A stretch of DNA of 64,000 nt from Flaccisagitta enflata (Eukaryota; Chaetognatha; Sagittoidea; Aphragmophora): positions 84,940,001 to 85,004,000 of the forward strand of contig OZ231126.1 in assembly GCA_965153355.1 (NCBI GenBank), given 5' to 3'. Position 1 is the stretch's first letter. The number at the start of each line of letters is the position of its first letter. The notes under the pieces were generated by a model. That model was given only the letters and a program-made list of their open reading frames with translations, was not told where the DNA came from and searched no databases. The position numbers were made by a program, and so were the translations under genes. Of this stretch, positions 40,396 through 52,636 are shown piece after piece.

Positions 40396-40775
40396 TGGTC
40401 GCGTGCACGCGACTCTATACCCTGCTTTTTCCGTTGGTCGGTCGGTTGGTTGGTTGGTCACACTTTACTTTTTTTATCATTTTTATTTCCTTAAGTCATT
40501 TTAAGTCATTCTAAGTCGTTTTGAATCATTTCAAGTCATCTCAGGTCATTGCTGTCATTTTTGTCAATATAGTTCTTTACATCATATAAGGTCATTTTCA
40601 GTCATTCTAGATCATTCTTATTCATTCTAAGTCATTTTAAGTCATTCTAAGTCATTTTAGGTCATTCTATGTCATTCTAAGGCGACTAAAAAGATACAAT
40701 TAGGAGTCAGGTCAATTCGTTTATTTTAGTCTCGCACGCGACTTAAAGGTGTTGGCCTTGTTTTCTTCTGTTTTT
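40396..40775 (-). mobile_element. Family A element with AAGTCATTCT array
   Basis: Plus strand: GGTCGCGTGCACGCGACTCTA, a GGTC/GGTT tract, CACACTTTACTTTTTTTATC, a 10-bp AAGTCATTCT array (40490-40690), then TCGCACGCGACTTAAAGGTG and TTGGCCTTG. The 5' word (minus strand) AGTCGCGTGCG matches the hairpin AGTCGCGTGCACGCGACT. Closely related to 52955-53202. Confidence 0.7.
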
Positions 40776-40983
40776 GATGAATACGGACGATATACAATTA
40801 TACATATCGCCCGCCGCACTCACTCAAAATAAATCAAAGCGTATGTTAGTTCATTGGTCTTTTATTCTGTATTCTTTAAAAAATTTCGATCCGATCCATC
40901 CATCTCTTCGCCACTTTCACCCGCTCATGCTTTAGGTCAACATACATGTCAAGTACCACGCGAAAAAAAACGCACCTTTTTAA

Positions 40984-41150
40984 TGGTTGATACACGGCAG
41001 GACAGTCGCGGACGGTTGGGCAGGAGCAGTGAAGCGAAAACCGCCCGGAACTCAAAAATGTGACGGACGGACGGACCGACGGACGGACGGACCTACCGAC
41101 CTACCGACCGACACGGCAAAGTGTAGAGTCGCGTGTCCGCGACTAAAAAT
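40984..41150 (+). mobile_element. Family A element, word AGTCGCGGAC
   Basis: 5' TGATACACGGCAGGAC, word AGTCGCGGAC at 41004-41013, a GGAC/GACC tract, and 3' hairpin AGTCGCG-TGTC-CGCGACT (41127-41144) ending AAAAA. The right arm GTCCGCGACT is the exact reverse complement of the 5' word. Confidence 0.75.
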
Positions 41151-42095
41151 AATTCTGAAGGTTTTTAAATCTTCTTTCTATCAAGACCAATTCCAGGTCT
41201 GTATCTCAAACCGTTAAAAAGTTACAGCCTGTCAAAGTCAACCACTATTTTGAGCATAAAAGAAAGTGTTAAACCATTGAAATTATGGTTTATCAAATTA
41301 AATGGTCTAAGAATTTTTTTAAAACATGTATCAGACAAACTAATTTTGAAGATTCATGACCGATCCCATGTCTGTATCTGAAATCGTTTTGAGTAACAGC
41401 TTATCAAAGTGAATGTGAATTCTTTTTTCTCTTATTGAATTGAGACGATTTCTGAATAAATTCCTTTTTTTTCTACGACGCCTAGACCCCCAAGAACTCT
41501 TTCTTTTCAATCCTTAAAGCTCAAAGCTAGGCTTTCCAATGATACAAAACATTGGACCTGAAATCAATCAGAAAATGGCTAAAATGTCTATTTCACAATG
41601 TGGTTTTTTTTTTTAACCGCGTGGTACATTTATTTTTCTTATTTGAAACTAGTTTTTAAGAACATGAAGGCACAAAATGGCTCTAGAATTAAGAACATTG
41701 TAATTATCATACCAGTACCTATCTCTATCTCTTTTGAAGGTCGTGCTTACATAAAACAAAATGTAGTTTTATATTACCGCATCACCCTTAAGTGCATTCA
41801 TCAATGTATACGATGGAATTCTTCGATTTTTTTTTCATTTATCCATTTTTTCCTCCATACATTTTTCATTTATTAATTTTTTCATCGCTTTTCTTGTACA
41901 AATCTTTTCATCTATTCTCCTTCCATTTTATATATTTCTTTTCGTTATCATTTATTCTTTTTAGTTTCATAATTGCATTGATTCATCTATGCATGTGTCT
42001 ATACAATATACATATGCATCTTTCCATCTTTCCATCTTTCATTTACAGTTTTACAGCTTCCTGGACTGTGTATGCGTACGAGCCTTTGTGATCTT
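41151..42095. other. Non-coding stretch, nothing recognised
   Basis: AT-rich. Two related half-segments (41160-41230 and 41350-41420, sharing CCAGGTCTGTATCTCAAA-like motifs) suggest a decayed duplication. No gene. Confidence 0.4.
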
Positions 42096-42338
42096 GTTAG
42101 TCGCGTGTACGCGGCTCCATGACCCGCTCTGTCCGTCTGTCGGTCTGTCCGTCTGTCCGTCAGTCCGTCTGTCCGTTGGTCCGTCGCTAACGCTTAGCTT
42201 TTTTTGGTCGTTTTACAAGTCATTTTAAGTCACATTACATTAAATCATTTGGTCTTTTAGTCTTTTGGTTTTTTAGTCTTTTAGTCTTATGATATTAACA
42301 ACCGCATGCGACTGTAAGGTGTTGGCCTTGTTATAACT
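42096..42338 (-). mobile_element. Family A element, word AGTCGCATGC
   Basis: TTAGTCGCGTGTACGCGGCTC, CCGCTCTGTCCGTCTGTC and a long GTCN tract, TTAGTCTTTTGG repeats, then CCGCATGCGACTGTAAGGTG and TTGGCCTTGTT. The 5' word AGTCGCATGC agrees with the hairpin arm AGTCGCGTGT at 8 of 10 bases. Confidence 0.6.
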
Positions 42339-42544
42339 TGCCGTTCTCTCTATCAGCCTCTTCGTGTCAAATAAGTAATTTGATTACATGAGTATCCTCT
42401 CATAAGTTAATTAATGAAATGAAATACGCGAAGAGTGAAAGCCAAATTCTTTTAGTTGTGGGAGAAATAATAAACAGTGAACTCCTACCACATGTGTCAA
42501 ATTATAGTGCACGATACATTTGACGTCTTTGTTTTCATTTTTCG

Positions 42545-42860
42545 ATGGGCGTCCATAAGAGGCCATGTCAGTCGGACTGTAACGCAAACGGTAAAACTGC
42601 ATAAAACACCTTTCATCATCACTTCTGGTACCTCTCACACCTTCCCTTATTAATTTTCATTCATTCATTCATTCATTCATTCATTCATTCATTCATTCAT
42701 TCATTCATTCATTCATTCATTCATTCATTCATTCATTCATTCATTCATTCACTCATTCATTCATTCATTCATTCATTCATTCATTCATTCATTCATTCAT
42801 TTGACCGAGTGTTCATTCACGTATTCTCAATCAACGAGAGGCACTTATCATTGTTGTTTC
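42545..42860 (-). mobile_element. Family A (ATTC subtype), with (ATTC)n array
   Basis: GTCGGACTGTAACGCAAACGG, then CACCTTTCATCATC, a pure (ATTC)n array (42655-42802), and GAGAGGCACTTATCA at the far side, comparable to AAGAGCACTTATCGGC at 51559. No 3' hairpin is visible. Confidence 0.5.
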
Positions 42861-43114
42861 TATGCATGTCTTCTCTTTTTTTAATGTCAGACCAACTTAA
42901 ATCAAGGATGAGTTTTCAGACGCTACTAATTGGATTCCTCTTTAAAGCTGACGCGAAGCGTTGAGGCAGCAAGACAAAGTAACACCTTTCTAATTGGATC
43001 AATCTGATGCCAAGAGTTGGTACGCCCGTCATGGACTAAGCCCACTCGGGTCTTGTTAGCGATCTCAATCCGTGTCTTTTGTTTTTAGGTGTTTTTAAGC
43101 GGTTAATGTTTTGG

Positions 43115-43215
43115 GATTAGGGCCTTAGTGGTGCCGTTAGGGTTGGTGATGGGGTGGGTTTTAGGGTTAGGGATAGGGTTGGGATTAGGGATAGGATTTA
43201 GGGCTAGGAGTGAAA
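43115..43215. repeat. Degenerate TTAGGG-like tract
   Basis: GGGTTAGGG, GATAGGGTTGGG, GATTAGGGATAGG and similar units over about 100 bases. This may be an old interstitial telomeric tract. It argues against insects, whose telomeres are usually TTAGG. Confidence 0.5.
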
Positions 43216-43317
43216 TTGGTTTAATATGGTTTACCTCGTGTGTGCCCAAATTAAAGATATGCCCTCACGGGAAAAAACAAGTTAACAGGATAGACTTCGC
43301 TAACGTTACCCTGGAGT

Positions 43318-43595
43318 CGTTTTTGGGCAGTAGCCCAGAGGGATAAAGTCCTGTGGAATACAGATCTCTTAGGCCTCATCAGTCCTGTCAAGAACTTTTG
43401 AGCCTTAACCACGTATGTCAGGCCTCTGGTCAGATATCTGGCCTCATTTGTTAGGACAAAAGAAAGTATTCCTGTGTTCTACAGGATTTCATCCCTTTTG
43501 GGGCCACTGCTCTGCTTCGTTTCACTTACCTTATACAGAGCAGGGCAACGGGTATCACTAATTAAATATTGCTCTTTGGCGACTGGTTGAATATT
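43318..43595 (-). mobile_element. Family B element, short-core copy
   Basis: GTTTTTGGGCAGTAGCCCAG, AAGTCCTGTGGAATACAG, a short GGCCTC-rich core, TTCTACAGGATTTCATCCC, GGGGCCACTGCTCTGC, GCAGGGCAACGGGTATCACT. It lacks the long minisatellite of other copies. Confidence 0.65.
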
Positions 43596-43991
43596 AATTG
43601 TTTCGTTTATCAGCTCTTACTCAGCTTTGGACGCTCAAACTTGAGAGGCGCCCCCCCCCCGGCGACATTTATGCCCCTGCGTAACTGAAACGTGTCTAAA
43701 ATTGTGACAATTGTTTCAAATCTACACCCTGCCAACATCAGCCTAACCAATTTTTTGCCCATTTTTCCCATTGTTTTATGCATTCCCTAAGCTCCAATGG
43801 TCACCAATCACCACCTCTGGACCGACGGAGGAAAAAAAAGGAAGTGGCGAAGAACAATAAGGATTTTTCCCGCTAAAATGAATTTTTTGCATTCAAAACT
43901 ATTTGCCCCATCTGTTTCCATCGTATAGAACAGAAGAGTAACGAGATTAGATGACGCAAATTTCTTTATACTTGACCATGATGTCATTGAT

Positions 43992-44239
<248 letters not shown>

Positions 44240-44564
44240 TGGAGACAAGGGAAGGGAAAATAATGGAAACCAACAGAATGGGAAGCGTGGTAGTTTGAAG
44301 CGACATTGCCATTGGCACCTATCAGATTACAAGCTGCGATTTTTGCCCATCGATGGTTGAAGGCCAGCAGACAAGAAGTAATTGGAAGACATTGTTCAGT
44401 GAAGCAAAAACCTCGTGTCACTTGTTCTGCTCATCAGCTCGATCCTTTAATCGGTTGGTCGGTCCATCGCTTTGTTGATCCGTCAGTCCCCACTTCAACC
44501 CTCTTAGATGATAATGCCTCCGCCCACTCACCCTAACACGACCATCAGGTTGAAGAATTTCTAG

Positions 44565-44800
44565 TTGCAGGCACGCAGCTCTATTAGAGGCTTTGTCCGT
44601 CCGTCGGTCTATTAGTCCATCGATTGGTCGGTCCGCTGGTCTGTGGTGATCAAGTAATAAAGTAGAAAACAAGTGTTGTAGGTTCTTTAGTGTGTGTTTG
44701 AGTGCGGGAGGGTGTGGTTTGGGGTGTGGATGGGGGTCGGATGCCCCAGCCCACCCGTCTACAACGATATTCTGATCCCGCGTCTCTTGTTACCCGACGC
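44565..44800 (-). mobile_element. Family A element, word GTTGCAGGC (degenerate)
   Basis: TCTAGTTGCAGGCACGCAGCTC, CTATTAGAGGCTTTGTCCGTCCG, GTCN units, then CCCACCCGTCTACAACGATATTC. The 5' word (minus strand) GTTGTAGAC resembles the 3' arm GTTGCAGGC. Confidence 0.5.
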
Positions 44801-45262
44801 GTGCTACCCGACTCTACACCCCGCTTTGTCCATCTGTTGGTCGGTCGGTCAGTTGGTTAGTCTGTCGGTATGTCACCATTTTAGTTTTGGGCAGCGGCTT
44901 CGAAGAGGTCGATGACCTATGCTTTCACAAATGCAGAAATTTCTCCTCCTTTTTTATACCCCCCACAAGGCCCAAATCCCAGTCTCAAGGCTCAAATCCC
45001 AACCTTGAGTCCAAACTCCCATCCTCAAGGCCCAAATCCCAGCATAGGTCATCGCTGCCCGGCCCTGCTCCCTCCCCCAACTTCATTCACAACCTACTTA
45101 GACAGGGCGCGGGTACCGCTGACCATCTTACACTTTCATTTCTATTATTTGACGTTACTGCTCCTGCCCAATCGTCTAGTGACCTCAAATATGGCCTTTT
45201 CCCACCCGCACGCGACTGGAGTACATAATCGCATAACCGTGTATCCTGCCGTGATTCTTTTT
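44801..45262 (-). mobile_element. Family A element carrying a nested Family B
   Basis: GCGTGCTACCCGACTCTACACC and a GGTC tract (Family A 3' side) lead into TTGGGCAGCGGC (Family B, 44886-45150, with CATAGGTCATCG and GGGTACCGCTGACC). Then come TCCTGCCCAATCGTCTAGTGACC and CCCACCCGCACGCGACTGG, CCGTGTATCCTGCC (Family A 5' side). The same order occurs at 58766-59363. Confidence 0.6.
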
Positions 45263-45452
45263 GATTGGAGTGTAAAAATGTGGTCGCGACACATGCTTTG
45301 TTCGAAACATATTTCAAATACAGTGTTTTGGGAGCAAAGACGACTTGGACTGGAGAATATCTTTTAAGCATTTGAGATCTTAAGTTAATATTTAGGATCT
45401 AAGTTATTTTAAGTATCTGAGATGTATCTGAGTATTTAAAATCTATATGAGC

Positions 45453-45662
45453 TCTCAGTGAGGTGCACGTAACTCTACAACTTGATTTGTCTGTCCATCT
45501 GTCTGTCCGCCCATATGTCCTTCCATTTGTCCATCTGTCTGCCCATCCATCTGTCCATTTGTCCCTTTGTCCTATCCATCCGTCTGTCTGTGCATCCGTC
45601 TGTGCATCCATCTATCTGTCTGTCTGTCTGTCCATCCATCTCTCTCCCTGTCTGTCTATCAA
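45453..45662 (-). mobile_element. Family A 3' end with long GTCN tract
   Basis: GTGAGGTGCACGTAACTCTACA, TTGATTTGTCTGTCC, then about 180 bases of GTCN / CATC tetramers. The 5' side is missing or replaced by AAGTCATTCT-like repeats (45690-45790). Confidence 0.5.
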
Positions 45663-45794
45663 ACTTTTTTTTATTGCCTTTAGTTATTTCTAGTCCTTTT
45701 AGGTCCTTTTCAGTCTTTTTTAGCCATTCTTAGTCATTCTATGTTATTCAATGACATTCTAAGTTATTCTAAGTCTTCAAATCATTCTAAGTTA

Positions 45795-45903
45795 TGACAG
45801 GTGGAACAATATCCCTCACAATACCCACACTGAAAAATAAGGGAGAGGGCCTTTTGAGCCCTCACTGACTAGTTACTACGGACATCACTCCTAGTTTTCC
45901 ATC
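45795..45903 (+). mobile_element. Partial copy of the GGTGGAACAATATCCCTCA element
   Basis: Matches the first 110 bp of 13092-13381 up to CACTCCTAGTTTTCCAT; the remainder is absent. Confidence 0.7.
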
Positions 45904-46690
45904 TTATATAAGATCACTTAAGACAATTAGGTCAATTTAGTCAGTGAAGTCATTTCACATTGTTTTATCTCTTTTTACGTCATTAAAAGTCAACATGAAC
46001 CATTTAAAGTCAATTTAAGTCATCCTAAGTTATTCATGTATTTTAGATCTAAGTTCTCTTAAGTGTTGGAGATCTTTGTTAGTATTTGAGATCTAAGTTG
46101 ATATTTGAGATCTAAGTTAGTCATTTTAAGTATATGAGATGTAAGTTAGTATTTGAGATCTAAGTTAATTAAAGGTTGTTTTTTTGCGCAAATATATTTA
46201 CATTTTGTAAGCTTCAACTTGTGAGTCACAAGTTATGACTGACTTTTTCAGGACTTCATTTTTGAATGTTTCAACTTATATAGCTAGCTCAATCAATCAG
46301 GCAAAAATTTTTGAATGATCCAAAAAATCAGTCCAATCGAACTATTTTTGAAGATTCTATATTTTTTTCAAACATGTTAAGTAATTTTTACACAAAACGT
46401 AAAATGCCATAAAACATAGAATAATACAATTGAGCTGATTTTTTTAAACCTATTTAAATGATTTTCTTATGTTTGAATATTTTGGCCAAATCCAATGGGA
46501 TAAGTTAGAATGATCAAAAATAAAGTCTTGATAAAGTCAAGTGACAAGTTAAGATTTAAGAGAAACAAATACTTTTAAGATCAAATAAAATATAATATTC
46601 AAAACTTTCCCTCCAGTCTAGGTTGTCTTTGCTCCAATTGTACTGTAGAATATGTTCAGATTACAGTTGGTTCCCGCAATAACATATGGC
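45904..46690. other. AT-rich repeat-poor stretch
   Basis: Contains a short repeat of TATTTGAGATCTAAGTTAG (46070-46165) and AAGTCA-type decayed units. No gene seen. Confidence 0.45.
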
Positions 46691-46699
46691 AAGGGACTA

Positions 46700-47012
46700 A
46701 ACAAGCCCGACCGGGCAACGATGCGTCCGGACTGTGTCTCTGCGTGTATTGACTAAATATGTGACATGTATGGAGATAACGATGGACAGACAGATGAAGC
46801 GACAGAAAAGTGGAGGCTCTCAAAACACATTTGTTGATCATTAGATTCAGTACAGGATCTCATAGTGGCCTATATCAGCCGAGAAACGCGGTTTTCGCAC
46901 AGGCGTTACGGACGGACGGACGGACCGACGGACGGACGGACGGACCGACGGACCGACGGACCGACGGACAGACCCTCTTATAGAGATGCGTTCCTGACGG
47001 ACGCATCTAAAA
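46700..47012 (+). mobile_element. Family A element, word GATGCGTCC
   Basis: 5' hairpin ACAAGCCCGACCGGGC, word GATGCGTCCGG at 46720-46730, a 180-bp body, a GGAC/GACC tract, CCTCTTATAG, and 3' hairpin AGATGCGT-TCCTGACGG-ACGCATCT (46984-47008) ending AAAAA. GGACGCATC is the exact reverse complement of the 5' word. Confidence 0.75.
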
Positions 47013-47912
47013 ATTACATTAGCTATGGGCAGATTTCCGTTATTAACAATGTATGAATTGAAAAGAATTAACTCCTAGAACCGTTTTAGCAGTGAGTATT
47101 TTGTTTTGGCTATGATTTTAAGGAATCAATAAGGTAAGTGTATATTCTTTTGAATTATATATGGTAACGAAAAGTTTTTTTGGTGTTTTTGTATCAAAGA
47201 GGATAAAAAGAAGAGGGGGGAGGGGGAGTTTGTCTTAAGTTTCCAACTGTCCTCGTTTATTATCTTAACATTTTGTTTTTCTTGTCTTTCAATCTAAAGA
47301 TTTTTTATGCGTCCCAAAGGATCATATCAAAGACAAAAGAAAATCTGCGCTGAGAAACGGCTGTTTTTTGTCAACCGACTTCCTTATTTGAAGAAACTTT
47401 ATTTCTCTGTTTTTTATTCAAATCTCCTCGGTTGTAAGTTTTTTTAAGTACCTATTTTTTCCTTCGACGAATGTATCCTTAAGATAAAAGAGACGCTCGT
47501 GCTTTTTAGAAGAAAAAAATCATCAATGAACAGACGAGATAGTATATTCATATGTTTTTTCTTTCCAATTTTTAGGATGTATTCGAGTATAAGAGGGAAA
47601 AAATCAATACAAGTTTAGTAAATGTTTTTTAAAAAGTGATAGGAAAAGAAGAAATTCTTATTAATCCCTATTTAAACTTAAAATTAAAGGCGGAGTAAAG
47701 ATCCTTATATAGATTATAAGATCGTGAAGAAAGCTTTACGTTTATCACCGCGGGCATTAGTTGACGAAAAAGAGGGTTTGAGTAAAAGAAAAAAAAGTCG
47801 AGAGAGATGGGAGAAACATTCGACTGTTCGTCAGGAGAGAGAATTCCACGTCAAAATCTCAACGGTATTAACCATGGCTAAATAATGATGAATGGAAAAA
47901 GTATCCTAGTAG
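47013..47912. other. Non-coding stretch, nothing recognised
   Basis: AT-rich, with a short G run at 47215. No coding frame or repeat family recognised. Confidence 0.4.
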
Positions 47913-48123
47913 TAACACATGTTGAACAATTAGGCGGAAAAACACCTATGCATGAAAACCTTGAAAAGTACACTTCCTGTTTACCCAGGGTGATGAAAGT
48001 TGAACTATAGTACGCCTTGAGTACTGAGACACTTCAGTAAAAATTTCATCTAACTAGGCCAACTAGAAGTATGCTTTCTATCCTTATTATGCAAATATGT
48101 TTTTCCGTCAACATGTGTTAGGT
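47913..48123. mobile_element. Candidate MITE with TAACACATGTTGA ends
   Basis: TAACACATGTTGA near 47913 is repeated inverted as TCAACATGTGTTA near 48109. A short GCGGAAAAACA / TGTTTTTCCG pairing lies inside. The element is about 210 bp and non-coding. Confidence 0.6.
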
Positions 48124-48770
48124 AATATTTAGGCTTCTAGCTTTAAGTATAAGAGGACATTTACTGTTTCCCGTTGTCTGCAGACTCACTACGAAAGCAT
48201 GCATAAGTTGGAATAGGGTGAAACATGGGCGTCTGTCCAAAGAAAGTTGACACTTAGTATTCAAATAGTGTTTAAAATGTTTTTTACTTAATTTCATAGC
48301 AAAAAATTCATATACTATGTAATTAGATTGTCAAGGGTGTTATGTACGACTATACAACTATAAGAATTATAGAAATACAAAATCAAATGTCAATTGAAAC
48401 TTAACGTTTATATGATTTGAAAAAAAAAATCAAAAATCTTTTATGCAGAGGAGAAAATTTTTTTTGCATACTCAGGGACTGTTCTCATCCATATTTCTTT
48501 TGAAATGTTCATTCAAAAAAGAAAATTTGCCCAATTATTTTAAGTAAATCAATTTATATGATATAGAAAAAATTATTTACATACTTAGATATACTTGAAA
48601 AGTCTTGAAAAGCTTCACAACACAAATACTTTTCCCAAATTAGGACAAGCCAATATTTCAAAGTGCACGGTCCCACTAAAGAACCCGGCTAAAGACAAAA
48701 ACAGAAAAAATCTTTTGTCAGACGTCGATTTGGTATCATCATCTTTTCGCTGTATTCCTGGCTGTCTTTT
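48124..48770. other. Non-coding stretch, nothing recognised
   Basis: AT-rich sequence without a coding frame or a recognised repeat. Confidence 0.4.
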
Positions 48771-48774
48771 TATC

Positions 48775-48907
48775 TGTCTAGGCGTCTGTATATCTATCTA
48801 TCTGTCTGTCTGTCTCTCTGTCTGTCTGTCTGTCTGTATTTCTGTCCGTCTCTCTGTCTATACGACCGTCTGTCTGTCTGTCTGTCTGTCCATTTGTCTG
48901 TCCATTT

Positions 48908-48939
<32 letters not shown>

Positions 48940-49000
48940 ATTTGTCTTTCTGTCTACATAGCTATCTGTAGCTCTCTCTCTCTCTCTCTCTCTCTCTCTA
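48775..49000. repeat. (TCTG)n-(CT)n microsatellite
   Basis: TCTG/TCCG/TCTA tetramers for about 190 bases end in a pure CT run (48972-48998). The tetramer resembles the GTCN tract of Family A, but no hairpin end is attached. Confidence 0.9.
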
Positions 49001-49153
49001 AAAGTCATAAATAAATCTAGCATGTCAATGCTTGAATCTTGACGAGACGTACACAACGTAGTACTACGGATGAAGTTCCCAAGCTTTGTTACCATATTGA
49101 TTCCTCCCTATCCATCAAATTCGTCTCCGGAATATCCTTCGCTACGGCTTCAA

Positions 49154-49293
49154 ACAAGCCCGATCGGGCAACTAGATGCGTCATCTGTGAGATATTAGAA
49201 GAGGTGTAACGGACTGACGGACGGACGGACCGACGGATGGACAGACCGACGGATGGACAGACCCTCTTATAGAGATGCGATGACGCATCTAAA
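49154..49293 (+). mobile_element. Family A element, word AGATGCGTCATC
   Basis: 5' hairpin ACAAGCCCGATCGGGC, word AGATGCGTCATC at 49174-49185, a GGAC/GACC tract, CCTCTTATAG, and 3' hairpin AGATGCG-ATGA-CGCATCT (49273-49290) ending AAAAAA. GATGACGCATCT is the exact 12-base reverse complement of the 5' word: the clearest covariation case. Confidence 0.8.
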
Positions 49294-49297
49294 AAAG

Positions 49298-51078
49298 GCA
49301 AATCATAAGGCATATATCAACATGCCTCTTAAAATGTGCGGAGTACCTTGGTGAACACTGATTTGGGGTTCATTTCGCTTAGACTTAACACGGGTACAAT
49401 TGTCCCCAAAGCAGGCACATGTAATTACATCTTATTTACCTTCCCTAGAAAGATCATGACATTTTTCAAAATTTTGGGTACCTAAAACCCCAAAAATTGT
49501 TTTTCGACGATACTAGACACCAAAAAATAAGTATTTACCTCCTTGATCTTATCCAATTCTAGTAAAATTTCAACTGTAGCTACTCAACATCATGTAGTAC
49601 CACCATGTAAAATTTTATGACAATCAAATTTCATTAAGATGCCCAAATTGGACTCCAAAATCAGAACACGACATTTTGAATTCATGAAAATATGACTTTT
49701 ACGTGGGGACAATGACAAATTATACAAGGGACGGATCAACCATGACCCAAAAATTGTTGTTTAGGTTGTTGGTGATCTCCAAAAAAATTTCAACTCTTGT
49801 TTAGAATATTTTTGCCTGTCAAAAAGAATTAATAAAAATCGCTATTATACAAAAAATAGCAAAAAGTTGGAATTTCAGGTATCTGGAAGGTCATATCAAG
49901 CCATTGACTCCTTTTAACCCCCTGTGCTTCAGAGCTTACATGTTTTTTTGTTCACCAATCATATTTGAACCAGTGTTGCAAGCGAAAAAAAAGGTTGTAG
50001 GCTTACTTTAGTGCCCAAAAAGCTCAAAAATAGCTATTTTGGGCATACCAACAACTAAACACATGGTGTTTACCCCCCTTAACCTTTTCCAATTTTGATA
50101 AAATTTTAACTGTAGCATTGCAACATCATGTACTACCACCACCTTAAAATTTAAAATGGTGGTAGTACATGATGTTGAGATGCTACAGTTTAAATCTTAT
50201 CAAAATCAGACAAGGTTAAGGGGGGTAAATACCATGTTTTTGGTTGTTGGTTTGCACAAAATAGCTATTTTTGAGCTTTTTGGGCACTAAAGCAAGCCTA
50301 CAACTTTTTTTTGGCTTGCAACATTGGTTCAAATGTGATTGGTGAACAAAAAAACATGTAAGCTCTGAAGCACAGGGGGTTAAGAGGAGTCAATGGCATG
50401 ATATTACCTTCCAGATACCTGAAATTCCGATTTTTTGCCATTTTTTGTATCATAGCAATTTTTAATTATTTTTTTGACTGGCAAAAAATTCTAAACAAGG
50501 GTTGAAATTTTTCTTTTAGATCACCAACAACCTAAACAACAATTTTTGGGTCATGGTTGATCCGTCACCTGTATGATTTGACATTGTCCCCACGTAAAAA
50601 CAAAATTTTCATTAACTCGAAATGTTGTGTTTTGACTTTGGAGTCTAATTTGGGCATCTTAATAAAATCCGATTTTCATGAAATTTTAGTTGGTGGTAGT
50701 ACATGATGTTGAGTAGCCACAGTTCAAATTCTATTAAAATCGGACAAGATTAAGGGGGGTAAATGCTTATTTTTTGGTGTCTAGTATTATCAAAAAAAGA
50801 TTTTTTGGGGTTTTAGGTACCCAAAATTTTTAAAAATGTCATGACCTTTCTAGGGAAGGTAAAAAGGATGTAGTTACATGTGCCTGTAAAATTTCAACCA
50901 TATTGACCAGCTTTGAGTAGGGTTTACAGGCCAAAAACAGCCAAAAATGGCCATTTTGGGGGACAATCTTAACCGTATTAAGTTTGAGTAAAATGAACCT
51001 CAAATTAGTGTTTCCCAAGATTTTCCGCGCATTTCAAGAGGCATGTTGATATATGCCTCATCGTTCGCCTTTTTGGAC
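49298..51078. mobile_element. Foldback element 4 (about 1.8 kb)
   Basis: Ends: GCATATATCAACATGCCTCTT at the left and AAGAGGCATGTTGATATATGC at the right. Arms match almost throughout (CATGACATTTTT / AAAAATGTCATGACC, TTTTGGGTACCTAAAACCCC / GGGGTTTTAGGTACCC, GTAGTACATGATGTTGAG). The centre of symmetry is the palindrome around CCTTAAAATTTAAAATGG near 50143-50160. No coding frame. A Family A copy ends a few bases before its left end. Confidence 0.85.
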
Positions 51079-51149
51079 CTGTAAATAATGGCTGTAGCGA
51101 CAGATATTCCAGAGACGGAAATGTTCCCTCGTTTTCAAGTGAAAATATC

Positions 51150-51190
51150 CACTACAGGTAAACCCCGCAATGCCTGATCCAAGTAATGGA
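51150..51190 (+). mobile_element. Pogo/Tigger-like terminal fragment
   Basis: ACAGGTAAACCCCGCAATGCC resembles the terminal repeat style of pogo-group MITEs. A similar end occurs at 59930. No partner end was found. Confidence 0.3.
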
Positions 51191-51284
51191 AATCCGCCTA
51201 AAAAGTATTTCCTTTCATTTCTCACTTAAGCAATAACGAAAATTCATCAATTAGAGATAAAATTTGTGTAGCTGTACCACAGGA

Positions 51285-51592
51285 GCTAATTAGGTTGGTC
51301 GGTTGGTCGGTTGCTCACGCAGACGTTTGAAGGACGCAAAAACGGCTAATTCTTCATTTCTATAAGCACTAAAGCCATACCACATTCATTTCCGTTCTGT
51401 TACTTATTCATTCCTTCAATCATCCAATCATGCAATCATTCATTCATTCATTCATTCATTCATTCATTCATTCATTCATTCATTCATTCATTCATTCATT
51501 CATTCATTCATTCATTCATTCAGAAATTTCTTTCGTAAATACTTTTTAATCGGCGAAGAGCACTTATCGGCTAAAACTTGGCCTTGTTTTTT
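51285..51592 (-). mobile_element. Family A (ATTC subtype), word AAGTGC
   Basis: GGTTGGTCGGTTGGTCGG, CACGCAGACGTTTGAAGG, an (ATTC)n array (51436-51522), then CGAAGAGCACTTATCGGC and AACTTGGCCTTGTTTT. AAGTGC near the 5' end matches GCACTT at the 3' end of the related copy at 24912. Confidence 0.55.
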
Positions 51593-51810
51593 CTGCTGCC
51601 GGCAGTAAGCTTTGCTGCCCCATGCAATATTCATATTTCACAAAGGTCGAAATCCACTCTTAGGTCCTGCCACTATATTTCCTATTCTTATTGACATCTA
51701 CTGTATAGATATCAACGATAACCCCTTTTACGATATTGGAAACTCCCCTCTCAACAATGTGTAGGTCGATGACCTCAGAGCGCCCCAACAGTGATGTTAA
51801 AGAGGAAGTA

Positions 51811-52137
<327 letters not shown>

Positions 52138-52149
52138 AGACATAAACAA

Positions 52150-52261
52150 CAAGGGCAAGTAGTCCAATCAGGTGCGACGTGAGGATCGTCGAACGAATGC
52201 CTACCGACCAACCAATGGACACAACTAGTTATAAATAGAGGTGCTTTGTCGCACCTAAAAA
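52150..52261 (+). mobile_element. Family A element, word AGGTGCGAC
   Basis: 5' AACAAGGGCAAGTAGTCC, word AGGTGCGAC at 52170-52178, a weak ACCGACCAACC tract, and 3' hairpin AGGTGC-TTTGTC-GCACCT (52239-52256) ending AAAAA. GTCGCACCT is the exact reverse complement of the 5' word. At 112 bp this is the shortest full copy. Confidence 0.7.
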
Positions 52262-52484
52262 GACATCGACGGAGCTGAGTAGAGATTACTGCGAATTCTC
52301 GACTACTATGTAGCGATATCCTCGCTACCCACGAAGGATCGCTTTATGCCTTCTTGAATGATTTATCCATCTCACAAAAAGATGTTTGAAATTCACATTT
52401 TTCAAAATGCGGTAGATCATTCCAATTCACATTAATCATCCTGAGAGGTCATATTCTTCAGACTTGGGGGAATCACTTTAAAAT

Positions 52485-52636
52485 AACAAGGCCGGATACA
52501 CGGCAATCCAGTCGCGGACGGTTGGGCAGGAGCAGTAATGCGAAAACCGCTCGCAATTCAAAAATATTTCGGACCGACGGACGGACCGACGGACCGACAC
52601 AGCAAGGTGTAGAGTCGCGTGTCCGCGACTAAAAAC
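52485..52636 (+). mobile_element. Family A element, word AGTCGCGGAC
   Basis: 5' AACAAGGCCGGATACACGGC, word AGTCGCGGAC at 52510-52519, GGACGGTTGGGCAGGAGCAG, a GACC tract, and 3' hairpin AGTCGCG-T-GTCCGCGACT (52613-52630). The word and the arm match exactly. Confidence 0.8.

Noticed and set aside
48775-48970. TCTG tetramer tract as a Family A element
   Set aside because: No 5' module or 3' hairpin was found on either side.
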